A stretch of 64,000 nt of DNA from SURF-21 sp964510515 (lineage in GTDB: Bacteria; Actinomycetota; Geothermincolia; Geothermincolales; RBG-13-55-18): the NCBI GenBank assembly GCA_964510515.1, contig CAZEAU010000004.1:49544-113543 (forward strand), read 5' to 3'. The notes beneath the pieces are model-generated. The model was not told where the DNA came from, ran no database searches, and was given only the letters and a program-made list of their open reading frames with translations. The position numbers were made by a program, and so were the translations under genes. Shown here in pieces: positions 1 to 8,499 of this stretch (its first letter is position 1; each line of letters begins with the position of its first letter).

Positions 1-855
1 GCCCCACGGCACCAGGAAGAGCAGGCGCCCGTCCGCGGGAGAGGTGATGGGCAGGGCATTGGTGACGCGCACCCTCTCCCAGGGCACGATGACATGTGAG
101 CCCTTGGTGAGGCGCAGCTTGCGCACCGCCCCGGGCTCGTCCAGTTCGCACACATCGTCCGTCCAGGCCCCGGTGCAGTTGAGGACCATCCTCGCCTCGA
201 TATCGAACTCCCGGCCCCCGACCTCGTCCCTCACCCTGGCGCCGCAGGCCCTCCCGTTCTCCCTGAGGATGTCCGTCACCGTGGCGTAGCTGAGGCAGCA
301 GGCCCCCTCCAGGTGGGCCGACTGCACATGCGAGAGGGTGAGGCGCGCATCGTCTGTGGAGCAATCGTAGAACTGCCCGCCGCCGGTGAGGCGCTCTCCG
401 TCCAGCGACGGCTCCATCTCCAGGATACGCCTGGGGCCATGCAGCTGATGGTTCTGCACATTGCGAAAAAGGGCCAGGAAATCGTACATCCACAGCCCCA
501 TGGCGATGATGAATAGCGGGCTCTTGTCCCCCTTGTAGACGGGGAACATGAACGGCTGCGGCCACACCACATGGGGGGCGTTGAGCAGCAGGCGACGCCT
601 CTCGCGGCAGGCTTCGAAGACCAGCTTGAAGTCGAAGAGCTCGAGATAGCGCAGCCCGCCGTGCACCAGCTTGGAGGAGCGGGAGCTGGTCCCAAAAGCC
701 CAGTCGTTTTTCTCCACCATGACCGTGGAGAGCCCCCTGCGCACCGCGTCCCGCGCCGCGCAGGCGCCGGTTATCCCTCCCCCGACGACGAGGACGTCAT
801 ACACCTTGCTCGCGGCTTCCTCGACGTGTTCCGCTCTGCGCTGCTGCGAAAACAT
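1..855 (-). CDS. glpD: Glycerol-3-phosphate dehydrogenase, FAD-dependent (partial)
   Basis: The frame is open from an ATG at 855 to the window edge, giving 285 residues of the N-terminal part. An FAD-binding Rossmann motif (VVGGGITGACAARDA, about residues 23-37) is followed by the GlpD-typical segment TSSRSSKLVHGGLRYLE. Later motifs include NCTGAWTDD and a KGSHVIVPW stretch. The enzyme oxidises sn-glycerol 3-phosphate to dihydroxyacetone phosphate at the membrane and passes electrons to quinone. A purine-rich ribosome site (AAGGAGCTGAGGCAAG) precedes the ATG. The C-terminal part lies outside the window, so the subtype (GlpD versus GlpA) cannot be decided, although the N-terminal motifs fit either. 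Confidence 0.9.
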   Translation of the reverse strand, partial: MFSQQRRAEHVEEAASKVYDVLVVGGGITGACAARDAVRRGLSTVMVEKNDWAFGTSSRSSKLVHGGLRYLELFDFKLVFEACRERRRLLLNAPHVVWPQPFMFPVYKGDKSPLFIIAMGLWMYDFLALFRNVQNHQLHGPRRILEMEPSLDGERLTGGGQFYDCSTDDARLTLSHVQSAHLEGACCLSYATVTDILRENGRACGARVRDEVGGREFDIEARMVLNCTGAWTDDVCELDEPGAVRKLRLTKGSHVIVPWERVRVTNALPITSPADGRLLFLVPWG

Positions 856-1154
856 CTTGCCTCAGCTCCTTCACCTGTCGCCGGGCAGCCCTTCCCCCGC
901 CACCCTGCGCCGCATCGTCCCCCATAAGTATATCCAGTCTCCCGCGGCGCCGACAGGGAGACGACCCGCGCCGCCCTGCCACTCCGCTCCACGGGCTCCC
1001 GAGGTTTGGCGCAGAGCGGGCGGGTGGGCTATTATGGTGTCCGTCAAGAGGCGGCCGCCGCGCAGAGAGATCCCACCTACGACCCGCCGCGCCGCCGCAC
1101 CCCGCCACCCGGGGCGGGGAGGAGGGGAGACCGTGGGAGAGCGGGAGGGGAGAG
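856..1154. other. Divergent intergenic region glpD/thiM
   Basis: Non-coding gap between the divergently transcribed glpD and thiM. It is very GC-rich and purine-rich on the plus strand just before thiM, where GGGAGGGGAGAG serves as the ribosome site. No TPP-riboswitch core and no convincing -35/-10 pair was seen. Confidence 0.6.
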
Positions 1155-1970
1155 ATGACGGAGGGGTTCGACGCCGAGGGTTTTTTGGGCGAGAGGCTGG
1201 CGTGGATAGCGAGCAACAGGCCCCTCATCCACCACATCACCAACTTCGTGGTCATGAACGAGACCGCCAACGCCACCCTCTGCATGGGGGCCTCGCCGGT
1301 CATGGCCCATGCCCTGGAGGAGGTCGAGGAGATGGCCGGCCAGGCCGGGGCCCTGATCCTCAACATGGGCACCCCGTACCCGGAGCAGGAGACGGCCATG
1401 CTGGCGGCCGGAAAGGCGGCCAACCGCGCCTGCGTCCCGGTGCTCTTCGACCCCGTGGGGGCGGGGGCCACCGCTTACCGTACCCGCATCGCCAGGCGCC
1501 TCCTGGACGAGATCTCCTTCGCCGCCATCCGCGGCAACGCGGCCGAGATGGCGGTGCTCGCGGGGGTGAAGGCCGAGATACGCGGCGTGGACTCCCTCTC
1601 CGTGGGCGGGGAGGTGGCGGAGATCGCCGCCACCCTGGCGGCGGCGGCGGGCTGCGTGGCCGCCGTCACCGGCGAGGTGGACGTGGTGTGCGACGGCGGG
1701 CGAACGGCGCGGGTGAGCAACGGCCACCCCCTCCTGGCCGGGATCACGGGCACGGGCTGCATGGCCACCACCGCCATCGCCGCTCTGCTGGCCTCGGGGG
1801 AACCCTACCTGGAGGGCTGCGCCGCCGCCCTGGCCCTGTTCGGGCTGGCGGGGGAGAAGGCGGCGCTGCGCGCCTTGCAACCGGGCAGCTTCCACGTGGA
1901 GCTTTACAACACCCTCTACGAGCTGAGCACCTCCCGCCGGCTCGAGGGCATCAAGGTGGAGTTGTCCTGA
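1155..1970 (+). CDS. thiM: Hydroxyethylthiazole kinase
   Basis: A 271-residue protein, the usual ThiM length. It phosphorylates 4-methyl-5-(2-hydroxyethyl)thiazole for thiamine salvage in the cytoplasm. Family signatures are visible: RPLIHHITNFVVMNETAN (22-39), DPVGAGAT (99-106), the RGNAAE segment (126-131) and the anion-hole/catalytic GTGCM (199-203, Cys202). The ATG at 1155 follows GGAGGGGAGAG closely. No thiE or thiD is adjacent, so it appears to be a stand-alone salvage gene. It converges with mnmA 55 bases downstream. Confidence 0.95.
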   Translation: MTEGFDAEGFLGERLAWIASNRPLIHHITNFVVMNETANATLCMGASPVMAHALEEVEEMAGQAGALILNMGTPYPEQETAMLAAGKAANRACVPVLFDPVGAGATAYRTRIARRLLDEISFAAIRGNAAEMAVLAGVKAEIRGVDSLSVGGEVAEIAATLAAAAGCVAAVTGEVDVVCDGGRTARVSNGHPLLAGITGTGCMATTAIAALLASGEPYLEGCAAALALFGLAGEKAALRALQPGSFHVELYNTLYELSTSRRLEGIKVELS

Positions 1971-2025
1971 GCTGAGCGATATGCGCTTTGCCCCGCCGCG
2001 AGGGCGGGCCCCACCGCCGCTCGCG

Positions 2026-3132
2026 TCAGCGCGCGGGAGGCGGCGGACGGTGCAGGCCGACCGCGGTGATGATCCCGCCGCCGAGGACTTCCTCGCCGCG
2101 GTAGAGCACGGCGTGCTGCCCCGGCGTCACGGCCCATGCCCTCTCGCGGAAAGAGAGCTCGAAGGCGCCTTGCGACACCTGCGCGCGGCAGGGTTCGGGC
2201 CGGGCGTTGTAGCGCACCATGGCCTGCGCCTCAAAACGCGGCGCCGGCGGCTCTCCCCTCACCCAGTGCAGCTCCTCGGCCCGCAGCCACCTGCCCGGCA
2301 CCTCCTCCCGGGAGCCGACGATGACCGCCCCCGCCGCGGCGTCGATGGCCGTGACGTAGAGGGGATGGGGCGCGGATACGCCCAGGCCGCGCCTCTGCCC
2401 CACGGTGTAGAAGGCGATCCCCCCATGCTGACCCAGCACCCTTCCCGCGGTGTCCAGGAGGGGGCCTGGAGACGATGCCTGCGGGTAATGCCTGGCTATG
2501 AACTCCCGGTAGCCGCCCCCGCAGAGAAAACATATTTCCTGGCTCTCCCGCATCCCCGCGTCCGCGAGCCCCAGCGACACCGCCATCTCCCTGACCTCCC
2601 CCTTGCGCTTCTCGCCGTTGGGGAAGAGGCAGCGCGAGAGCGTCTCCCTCCCCAGGGCGTAGAGGACATAGGACTGGTCCTTTTCCTCCGCCACCGCCCG
2701 CATGAGCGCGGGGGCGCCGCTTTCGCCCCGGCAAGTGCGAGCGTAATGGCCGCTGGCCACCGCGTCCACCCCCATCCCGTCCGCGACCTCCAGCAGGGCG
2801 GGGAATTTCACCAGGCGGTTGCATTCAAGGCAGGGGTTGGGGGTCCGCCCCCGCAGGTAGGTGCGGGCGAAGGGCTCCACCACCAGGGAACGGAAACGCT
2901 CCCTGAGGTCGATGACCAGGTGTTCTATCCCCAGCTTGCGTGCGGCCCCCGCGGCGAGTCCCAGCATCTCGGGCGGGCACCCCTTCGTGCCCGGGGCGGC
3001 AGGCGCGCCCTCCCACATGCGGAAGGTGACCCCTATCGCCCGCCACCCCTCCCGGAGGAGCAGGGCGGCGGCGGCGGCGGAGTCCACCCCCCCGCTCATG
3101 GCCACCACGACGCTACCGCGTTCTCCCCTCAT
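2026..3132 (-). CDS. mnmA: tRNA-specific 2-thiouridylase
   Basis: A 368-residue protein of normal MnmA length. It transfers sulfur to U34 of tRNA Lys/Glu/Gln using ATP. The PP-loop SGGVDS is at residues 13-18. Two catalytic cysteines are recognisable: Cys101 in NPCLECNRLVKF and Cys201 in ESQEICFLC. The C-terminal beta-barrel domain contains GQRRGLG and the FRERAWAVTPGQHAVLY stretch. The ATG at 3132 is chosen because it starts the conserved sequence and a TATAAT hexamer lies exactly six bases upstream. There is no ribosome site, so the transcript is probably leaderless. Confidence 0.95.
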   Translation of the reverse strand: MRGERGSVVVAMSGGVDSAAAAALLLREGWRAIGVTFRMWEGAPAAPGTKGCPPEMLGLAAGAARKLGIEHLVIDLRERFRSLVVEPFARTYLRGRTPNPCLECNRLVKFPALLEVADGMGVDAVASGHYARTCRGESGAPALMRAVAEEKDQSYVLYALGRETLSRCLFPNGEKRKGEVREMAVSLGLADAGMRESQEICFLCGGGYREFIARHYPQASSPGPLLDTAGRVLGQHGGIAFYTVGQRRGLGVSAPHPLYVTAIDAAAGAVIVGSREEVPGRWLRAEELHWVRGEPPAPRFEAQAMVRYNARPEPCRAQVSQGAFELSFRERAWAVTPGQHAVLYRGEEVLGGGIITAVGLHRPPPPAR

Positions 3133-3138
3133 CTTTTT

Positions 3139-3144
3139 ATTATA
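3139..3144 (-). promoter_or_regulatory. Candidate -10 box giving a leaderless mnmA transcript
   Basis: TATAAT on the minus strand is followed by six bases (AAAAAG) and then the mnmA ATG. A start site about 7 bases after the -10 would coincide with the A of the ATG. No matching -35 is visible. Confidence 0.5.
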
Positions 3145-3201
3145 CGATTTGCTGCTGAACCATCCCGCTGCCGCCGGGGCGGCGACCCCCCGTGCCCGCC
3201 C

Positions 3202-3228
3202 TTGACGCAGCGGCCCGCTTTCTATATC
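3202..3228 (+). promoter_or_regulatory. Candidate promoter for the MarR-RND pair
   Basis: TTGACG at 3202-3207 is followed at 15 bases by TATATC (3223-3228), with an alternative TATCTT at 17 bases. It lies 44 bases before the MarR start. The -10 match is imperfect. Confidence 0.35.
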
Positions 3229-3271
3229 TTTTCTATGTTTGTATTTTCTTTGGCGGGAGCAAATATTAGCA

Positions 3272-3772
3272 ATGGCAACGATCAGCGACCTCGAGCCGGA
3301 GCGCTGCACGCAAGAGTTGTGGCATACCCTGCTGCGCATCATGCACGATTTCCGCGCCGGCATAGGCGCGGAAGGGGAGATGAACCTGAGCTTCCCCCAA
3401 ACCATCCTCCTCCTGGAACTGCACGGAGGCGGCCGCATGAGCATGGGGGAGCTGTCACAGCGTTTGCGCATCAGCAAAGGCGCGACCACCCGCATGGTGG
3501 ATCTCCTGCTGGAGAAGGGCCTGGTGGAGAGGGGTAGAAGCGAGGCGGACCGCCGCATGGTCATGGTCTCACCCAGCGCAAGGGGCGGGGAGATGGCGCG
3601 GCGGATAGAGCAGGCCAATCGCCGCAAGGTGGGCGAGGCGCTCACCGCCGTGCCGCAGGAGGAGCGCGCATCCCTGCTGGACCTCCTGAAGGCTCTGCAG
3701 CGTCAATACGAAGAAGAAGAGGCGGAGCAAAACCGCCACGAGCGCGCGCCCCTGCCGAGCGCACGGTGGTGA
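3272..3772 (+). CDS. MarR-family transcriptional regulator
   Basis: A 166-residue winged-helix protein. The MarR core is clear: LSFPQTILLLELHGGGRMSMGELSQRLRIS (helix-turn-helix entry), then KGATTRMVDLLLEKGLVERGRSEADRRMVMVSPSARG, the recognition helix and wing with the conserved D-R-R. The C-terminus is Glu-rich. The ATG at 3272 is preferred; a GGGAG lies 13 bases upstream, and an in-frame TTG at 3239 is possible but less likely. It ends 79 bases before an RND exporter on the same strand, so it probably controls that exporter. The ligand is unknown. Confidence 0.85.
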   Translation: MATISDLEPERCTQELWHTLLRIMHDFRAGIGAEGEMNLSFPQTILLLELHGGGRMSMGELSQRLRISKGATTRMVDLLLEKGLVERGRSEADRRMVMVSPSARGGEMARRIEQANRRKVGEALTAVPQEERASLLDLLKALQRQYEEEEAEQNRHERAPLPSARW

Positions 3773-3851
3773 TCCGGGCCCTGCGGCAGGCGGAGAAGCG
3801 GAGGGAAAGCAAGCGAGGCCGGCAAGCGGCAGAAAGCGGGGTTCATAGAAG

Positions 3852-6371
3852 GTGAAGATCTTTCAGCTCTTGGCCAGCCAGTCGGAGCGGCGCCCGTGGC
3901 TGGTGGTCGGCGTGGTGGTGCTGCTGACCCTTTTCCTCGCCGCCGGCCTGCCTCGCATCAGCACGGAGCTCAGCCAGGAAGCCATGATGCCCAAGCACTA
4001 CGAGTCCATACAGGCCTACGAGGAGCTGAAGGACCTCGTCGGGGGCGTAAGCAATGAGAATGTCCTCGTGCTCGCGGACCTGGCGGACCCCGAGGTGGCC
4101 CGGGTCATCTACGGGTGGAGCGTGGAGAGCATGGTGGAACAGGGCTTCGTGGAGGGGGACATCCTCAAGGTCGAGACCTACCTCGATTTCGTCAAGGTCA
4201 AGCTCCCCGAGCTCATGAAGTCCGCGGGCATGCAGGGCGGTGTCGACCTCAACACCTTCTCCGACGCGGAGATATCCATGTTCCTGCAGTTCTACCTCGA
4301 CCCCGACCCCGATTCGGCGGTGGCGGCGCTGCTCATGCAGTCGCTGTTCGGCGCCGAGGCCGCCCCCGAGCAGAAGGCCCAGCTCATGGCGGTCTTCGAG
4401 AAGAACCGGGAGAACGTGGCCAAGATCGTCTCCGCGCAGAACGACGCCACCATCGTCAATCTGCAGCTCGATCCCGAGCTGAGCCAGAACGAGAAGACGA
4501 AGCTGGGCAAGAAGCTGCGGGAGTTCACGGGCGCGCAGTTCGCGGGCGTCGCGGGCGCCGAGGTCTATGTCACCGGCGATGCCACCAGCACCCTGGACGC
4601 CAACGAGTTCATGGGCAGGGAGACGAGCAGGCTCATGCTCATCGCCCTCGCCTTCATCATGCTCATCCTCTATCTCACCTTCCGCCGCATCTCCGACGTG
4701 GGGCTGCCGCTGCTCATCATCTTCATCGCCATCTTCTGGCTGCTGGGCCTGATGGGCTGGGTGGGCATCACCTACACCACCATGAGCGTGGCCATCATGC
4801 CCCTCATGCTGGGGATCAACATCGCCTACGTCATCCACATCCTCAGCCGCTATTACGAGGGGCGGGAGGGTGGCCTGGGCGTGGAACTCTCCGGCACCAC
4901 CGCCATCAAGACGGTGGGCGTGGCGGTGTTCCTCACCGCCATCACCACCGTGATCGGGTTCTCCTCCTTCATGATCACCGACATCCCCCCCATGCGGGAC
5001 TTCGGGTTGCTGTGCATGCTGGGCATATCCTTCAGCTTCCTGCTCTCGCTGACCCTGCTGCCGGCCATCATCATCATCAGGGACCGCAGGAAGACAAAGG
5101 AAAAGCTGGACCGCCACCTGACCAAGATGCGAACGCGCAGGCGCGACGCCCGCTACGGCAGGTTCACCGACAGGTCCCTGGTGCGCGTGGCCATGGTCTC
5201 GGAGCGCAACCACTGGACGGTGGCCATCGTCGCCCTGGCCTTTGCGGCCTTCACCGTCTTCGCCATATTCAACCTCAAGACCGGCGCCGACATCAGCAAG
5301 ATGTTCCCCGACGACATGGAGAGCGTGAAGGTCAGCCACATGGTAAGCGAGATCTTCGGGCCGCAGCAGAGCGACATCATCCTGGCCAGGGGAGACATCT
5401 TCGACCCCGCCACGCTGGCCGCCCTGCTCGAGCTGGAGGAGGCCATCCCGCAGGATGAGCGCAACCTTCCGGACCACGATGATTACTTCGTGCGCGAGAG
5501 GATAAGCTCCATCGCCGACTATATCGGCATGCTCAATGGTGGCCCCCTTCCCGAGACCAGGGAGGGGGTGAGGGAGAGGGTGGAGGAACTGAGCAGCCTG
5601 ATGCCCATCAACGCCTTCATGGACGAGGACGGCAGCATAGCCATGATCTACCTCAACTCCGGTTTCCCCGCCAGCGAGGACGAGCTCACGGTGAAGGCGG
5701 AGATCATGCGCGACCATTCCGCGGCCGTCGCGGAGGAGACGGGGCTCACCTTCACCTCCACCGGTTTCACCGTGCTCATCTCCGACCTCATGGGCAATAT
5801 CATGCCCACCCAGATCAAGACCAGCGGCCTGGCGCTGCTGCTCTGCGCCCTCATCCTCATCCTCGTCTTCCGCTCCTTCCTCTACGGCATCGCCACCCTG
5901 GTGGTGGTACTCTGCGGCATGATGGCGGAGATCGTCTTCCTCTTCGTCCTCGGCTGGCCCCTGGACCTGATGACGGTGATGGTGGCCTCGCTGGTCATCG
6001 GGGCGGGGATAGACTTCGGCATTCACATCACCCACCGTTTCCGCGAGGAGTATCACGCCAACGGCATAACCCTGGAGGAATCGCTGCGCAATACGGTGAA
6101 GAACGTGGGGCGCGCGCTGGTGGCCGCCGCCTTCACCACCTGCGGTGTCTTCGCCATCCTGGGTTTTTCCAGCATGGGCATGATGCAGCGCTTCGGATGG
6201 GCCACCGCCGTGGGCCTTCTGGGCGCCCTCCTCGGCGCCATCCTGGTGCTGCCCAGCGTGCTGGCCATCGTCGCCAAGCGGCACCGCGGCAGCGGCAGGG
6301 CGGCCGCGGGAGAGCGGCCCGGGCGGGAGGGCCAGGCCCTCCCGGGTGCGGCGGATACACCGCAGCCATAA
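3852..6371 (+). CDS. RND-superfamily (MMPL-type) exporter
   Basis: An 839-residue membrane protein built of two similar halves. Each half has one N-terminal transmembrane segment, a large extracytoplasmic loop and a five-helix bundle. The first half has TM1 at about 18-36 and the motif MLGINIAYVIHILSRYYE. The second half repeats this as VIGAGIDFGIHITHRFREEY, the RND TM4 signature with a membrane-embedded aspartate. It lacks the long periplasmic docking hairpins of AcrB and fits the predicted-exporter/HpnN-MMPL branch (PF03176). The substrate is unknown; lipids or hydrophobic compounds are typical for the family. It has a GTG start at 3852, preceded by AGAAG, and lies directly after a MarR regulator. 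Confidence 0.85.
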   Translation: MKIFQLLASQSERRPWLVVGVVVLLTLFLAAGLPRISTELSQEAMMPKHYESIQAYEELKDLVGGVSNENVLVLADLADPEVARVIYGWSVESMVEQGFVEGDILKVETYLDFVKVKLPELMKSAGMQGGVDLNTFSDAEISMFLQFYLDPDPDSAVAALLMQSLFGAEAAPEQKAQLMAVFEKNRENVAKIVSAQNDATIVNLQLDPELSQNEKTKLGKKLREFTGAQFAGVAGAEVYVTGDATSTLDANEFMGRETSRLMLIALAFIMLILYLTFRRISDVGLPLLIIFIAIFWLLGLMGWVGITYTTMSVAIMPLMLGINIAYVIHILSRYYEGREGGLGVELSGTTAIKTVGVAVFLTAITTVIGFSSFMITDIPPMRDFGLLCMLGISFSFLLSLTLLPAIIIIRDRRKTKEKLDRHLTKMRTRRRDARYGRFTDRSLVRVAMVSERNHWTVAIVALAFAAFTVFAIFNLKTGADISKMFPDDMESVKVSHMVSEIFGPQQSDIILARGDIFDPATLAALLELEEAIPQDERNLPDHDDYFVRERISSIADYIGMLNGGPLPETREGVRERVEELSSLMPINAFMDEDGSIAMIYLNSGFPASEDELTVKAEIMRDHSAAVAEETGLTFTSTGFTVLISDLMGNIMPTQIKTSGLALLLCALILILVFRSFLYGIATLVVVLCGMMAEIVFLFVLGWPLDLMTVMVASLVIGAGIDFGIHITHRFREEYHANGITLEESLRNTVKNVGRALVAAAFTTCGVFAILGFSSMGMMQRFGWATAVGLLGALLGAILVLPSVLAIVAKRHRGSGRAAAGERPGREGQALPGAADTPQP

Positions 6372-6506
6372 GCGTCGGGGAGGGAGCGCGCCGCCGCCCC
6401 CGCGCCCTCCCCGACGCGGGGGCGCGACCCGGCGCGTTACGGGTGCCCCGTGCCCTCTCTTCCTCCCCATCGCCTCCAACGCTTAGAATAACGCCAGGAG
6501 GTCGTG

Positions 6507-7472
6507 ATGGCTCTAGCCACAGCGGTGGTGATGGCCCTGGTCGCCACCACCATGATCAACTACAGCGGCTACATGCAGAAAAGGGAGCTGGACCAGCTCC
6601 CCCTCATCGGGTCCCAGAAAGCCCTGGAGACGGCGAAGGCCTTTATCTCCTGCCGCCCCTGGCTGGAGGCGCAGGGACTGCAGTTCGCGGGCACCTTCAT
6701 CAAGGGCATCGCGGTGGGGCTGGCTCCGCTCTCCGTGGTGCAGCCCATAAACACGGCGGGCATCGCGGTGCTGGCGGTGCTGGCCATCACCAGGCTGGGG
6801 GAGCGCCCCTCCATCTCGGACTGGCTGGGCATCGGGACCATCATGGTGGGGCTTATCCTGCTCGGGCGAACCCTCATCGGCGTGCCCTCCAAGGCGTTCT
6901 CCTACAACCCCTTCGTGCTCTGGTTCTTCGTCCTCTTCTTCTTCGCGGCGGCGGGGCTTTCCCTCTACAACGGCTTCGCCAAAAAGCACCCCAACGCCCC
7001 CAACCTCATCGCCGTGGCCTCCGGGGTGCTCATCGGCCTCAACGCGGTCATCATCAAGCTGGGATGGAACGACATCGGCAGCCGTTTCTGGGAGCATGGT
7101 TTTCGCAACTCCCTGCTCTCCCCCTACCTGCCCATCATCCTCCTGCTCCCCCTCCTCACCCTGGTGCTGGACCAGGTGGCCATGCAGAGGGGCAAGGCCA
7201 TCGTGGTGGTCCCCATCACCACCGGGATGTCCAACCTCATCCCCATCATCATCGGCATCCTGGCCATGCACGAACCCATGCCCTCCACGGCGGGGATGTT
7301 CGTGCTGCGCCTGGCGTCGATAGTATTCATCATAGGCGGGGCGATAATGCTCTCCTTGCGCGGGGAGGAGGGAGAGGAGAAGGGGCCTTCCGCGCCCTCG
7401 GCACGCGACCGTCTCGAGCGGGCGAGGGCGCGCCGCCAGGCGGCCCGGAAGACGGGGTACGAGCAGCCCTAG
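6507..7472 (+). CDS. DMT-superfamily (EamA/NIPA-like) transporter
   Basis: A 321-residue integral membrane protein with about nine to ten hydrophobic helices. It has the two-repeat DMT layout, with helix ends such as VGLILLGRTLIG closing repeat one and a final IVFIIGGAIMLSL. The LAPLSVVQPINTAGIAVLAVLA stretch resembles the conserved helix of NIPA/EamA proteins. The C-terminal tail is basic and Arg-rich. The ATG at 6507 is chosen over GTG 6504 because it leaves five bases after GGAGG. The substrate cannot be read from the sequence. It stands between the RND exporter and tRNA-Thr, 135 bases after the former. Confidence 0.75.
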   Translation: MALATAVVMALVATTMINYSGYMQKRELDQLPLIGSQKALETAKAFISCRPWLEAQGLQFAGTFIKGIAVGLAPLSVVQPINTAGIAVLAVLAITRLGERPSISDWLGIGTIMVGLILLGRTLIGVPSKAFSYNPFVLWFFVLFFFAAAGLSLYNGFAKKHPNAPNLIAVASGVLIGLNAVIIKLGWNDIGSRFWEHGFRNSLLSPYLPIILLLPLLTLVLDQVAMQRGKAIVVVPITTGMSNLIPIIIGILAMHEPMPSTAGMFVLRLASIVFIIGGAIMLSLRGEEGEEKGPSAPSARDRLERARARRQAARKTGYEQP

Positions 7473-7578
7473 ATCAACGTTATCGCCATGGTGCAAGCGG
7501 TAGTGTCACCAGCTTATGGGACTGCGACCCCTACGCCATCGCCCGTGGCACCGCCCCGAGCTAAGCATGCTCGGATGG

Positions 7579-7653
7579 TGGAGCCGGTGAGAGGAATCGA
7601 ACCCCCAACCGTCCGCTTACAAGGCGGGTGCTCTACCGTTGAGCTACACCGGC
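7579..7653 (-). tRNA. tRNA-Thr (anticodon UGU)
   Basis: A complete cloverleaf on the minus strand. It has acceptor GCCGGTG/CACCGGC, D-arm GCTC/GAGC, anticodon loop CTTGTAA (TGT), T-loop TTCGATT with a GGGGG/CCTCT stem (two G-U pairs), discriminator T and an encoded CCA. The first anticodon-stem pair (27-43) reads C-A, a mismatch. A TATAAT lies eight bases upstream of the 5' end. Confidence 0.95.
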
Positions 7654-7661
7654 TCGCCTTC

Positions 7662-7667
7662 ATTATA
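7662..7667 (-). promoter_or_regulatory. -10 box of tRNA-Thr promoter
   Basis: TATAAT on the minus strand lies eight bases from the mature tRNA 5' end. No good -35 is visible at 16-18 bases. Confidence 0.5.
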
Positions 7668-7989
7668 TTACGCTCGTCCTATTCCCCACAGAGCAGGGTC
7701 TCGATCCTCATCGCCAAGGCATTATACGGGTGCGAAAGCAAGGTTGAGGCTGCGATGAGTTATGCCCGGGTCGGCCGGCTTTATGCAGTTCGCATGCCCC
7801 ACCCCTGAGCGGCTTCAGCGAGGAAGAGGAAACCAGGTTGCATGTGCCCGAGCCCCGACGGGCCCTCCTTGGTTCGCGCCATCTCAGCCTCGATTTATGC
7901 CCGGCTCCCGCTCATGGTCGTATCTGGGCAAAGATGCCACGATCTGGAGATGGGACAACAAATTCAGTACCTGCCGGCGAGGTCGGGAT
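7668..7989. other. Intergenic region tRNA-Thr / yacP, no gene seen
   Basis: About 320 bases of non-coding sequence upstream of tRNA-Thr and downstream of the yacP stop, both on the minus strand. Its base composition is less GC-rich than the flanking genes. No open frame with protein-like character, no terminator with a T-tract and no repeat was recognised. Confidence 0.5.
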
Positions 7990-8499
7990 CTACCCGTACC
8001 TCATCTCATCCAGCAATCGGCGGACTTCCTCGCTCACCCGGTCCTCCAGCGGATTGCGGTCGCCACAGGCCATCCTCTTTATGTCCTCCCTGGTCTCGAG
8101 TTGCGCCTCCTCGCTCAGCCCCAGCAGGGAGTGCCCGTTAATGGTGCGGGCTCCGAACCCGCCCACCACGCCCTGCAGCGTGCGGTCGGAGCTGGCCACC
8201 GTGACCTCGCCCGCCTGCAGCAGCCGGCGCGCCACGCTCTCGATCAAGGCGTCGGCGGACTGTCCCCTGCGGGTGAAGACCACCGTCAACCCGCCTCTTT
8301 CCTGCGTTACCGGCTCCGGCTGACTGGTCGCGGCGGCGTCGAAGATCACCATCAGGAGGTCGTAACGGTCCGGGGAGGAGAGGGGAAGCAGTTCCTTGAG
8401 CAGCCCTTCCCGCGCCGCGTCCTGGTCCCGCTGCATGACTACCGCAAGCTCCGGGTGCGCATAGATGAGGTTGTAGCCGTCCACCAGCAGCGCTCTCAT
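7990..8499 (-). CDS. yacP: NYN/PIN-domain ribonuclease-like protein, YacP family
   Basis: A 169-residue protein. The N-terminus MRALLVDGYNLIYAHPEL is the NYN-domain signature, with the first acidic metal ligand in VDGYN. VIFDAAAT and ADALIESVARRLLQ...VTVASSDRTLQ provide the further conserved acidic residues (A-D-x-x-I and S-S-D). The family is the Rae1-type ribosome-associated mRNA nuclease of Bacillus (YacP). The ATG overlaps the rlmB stop by 4 bases (ATGA), so it is translationally coupled and is the last gene of cysE-cysS-rlmB-yacP. This is the same order as in Firmicutes, but without mrnC. Confidence 0.85.
   Translation of the reverse strand: MRALLVDGYNLIYAHPELAVVMQRDQDAAREGLLKELLPLSSPDRYDLLMVIFDAAATSQPEPVTQERGGLTVVFTRRGQSADALIESVARRLLQAGEVTVASSDRTLQGVVGGFGARTINGHSLLGLSEEAQLETREDIKRMACGDRNPLEDRVSEEVRRLLDEMRYG

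Noticed and set aside
1000..1154. Possible TPP riboswitch upstream of thiM
   Set aside because: The conserved CUGAGA and ACCUGAUC elements are not present.
1992..2008. Small hairpin CCCGCC/GGCGGG between thiM and mnmA
   Set aside because: Only a 6-bp stem with no T-run on either strand; common by chance at this GC content.
3843..6479. A very long open frame antisense to the RND exporter
   Set aside because: It encodes a His/Gly/Glu/Asp-rich low-complexity product typical of antisense frames in GC-rich DNA, with no domain. The plus-strand RND gene is certain.
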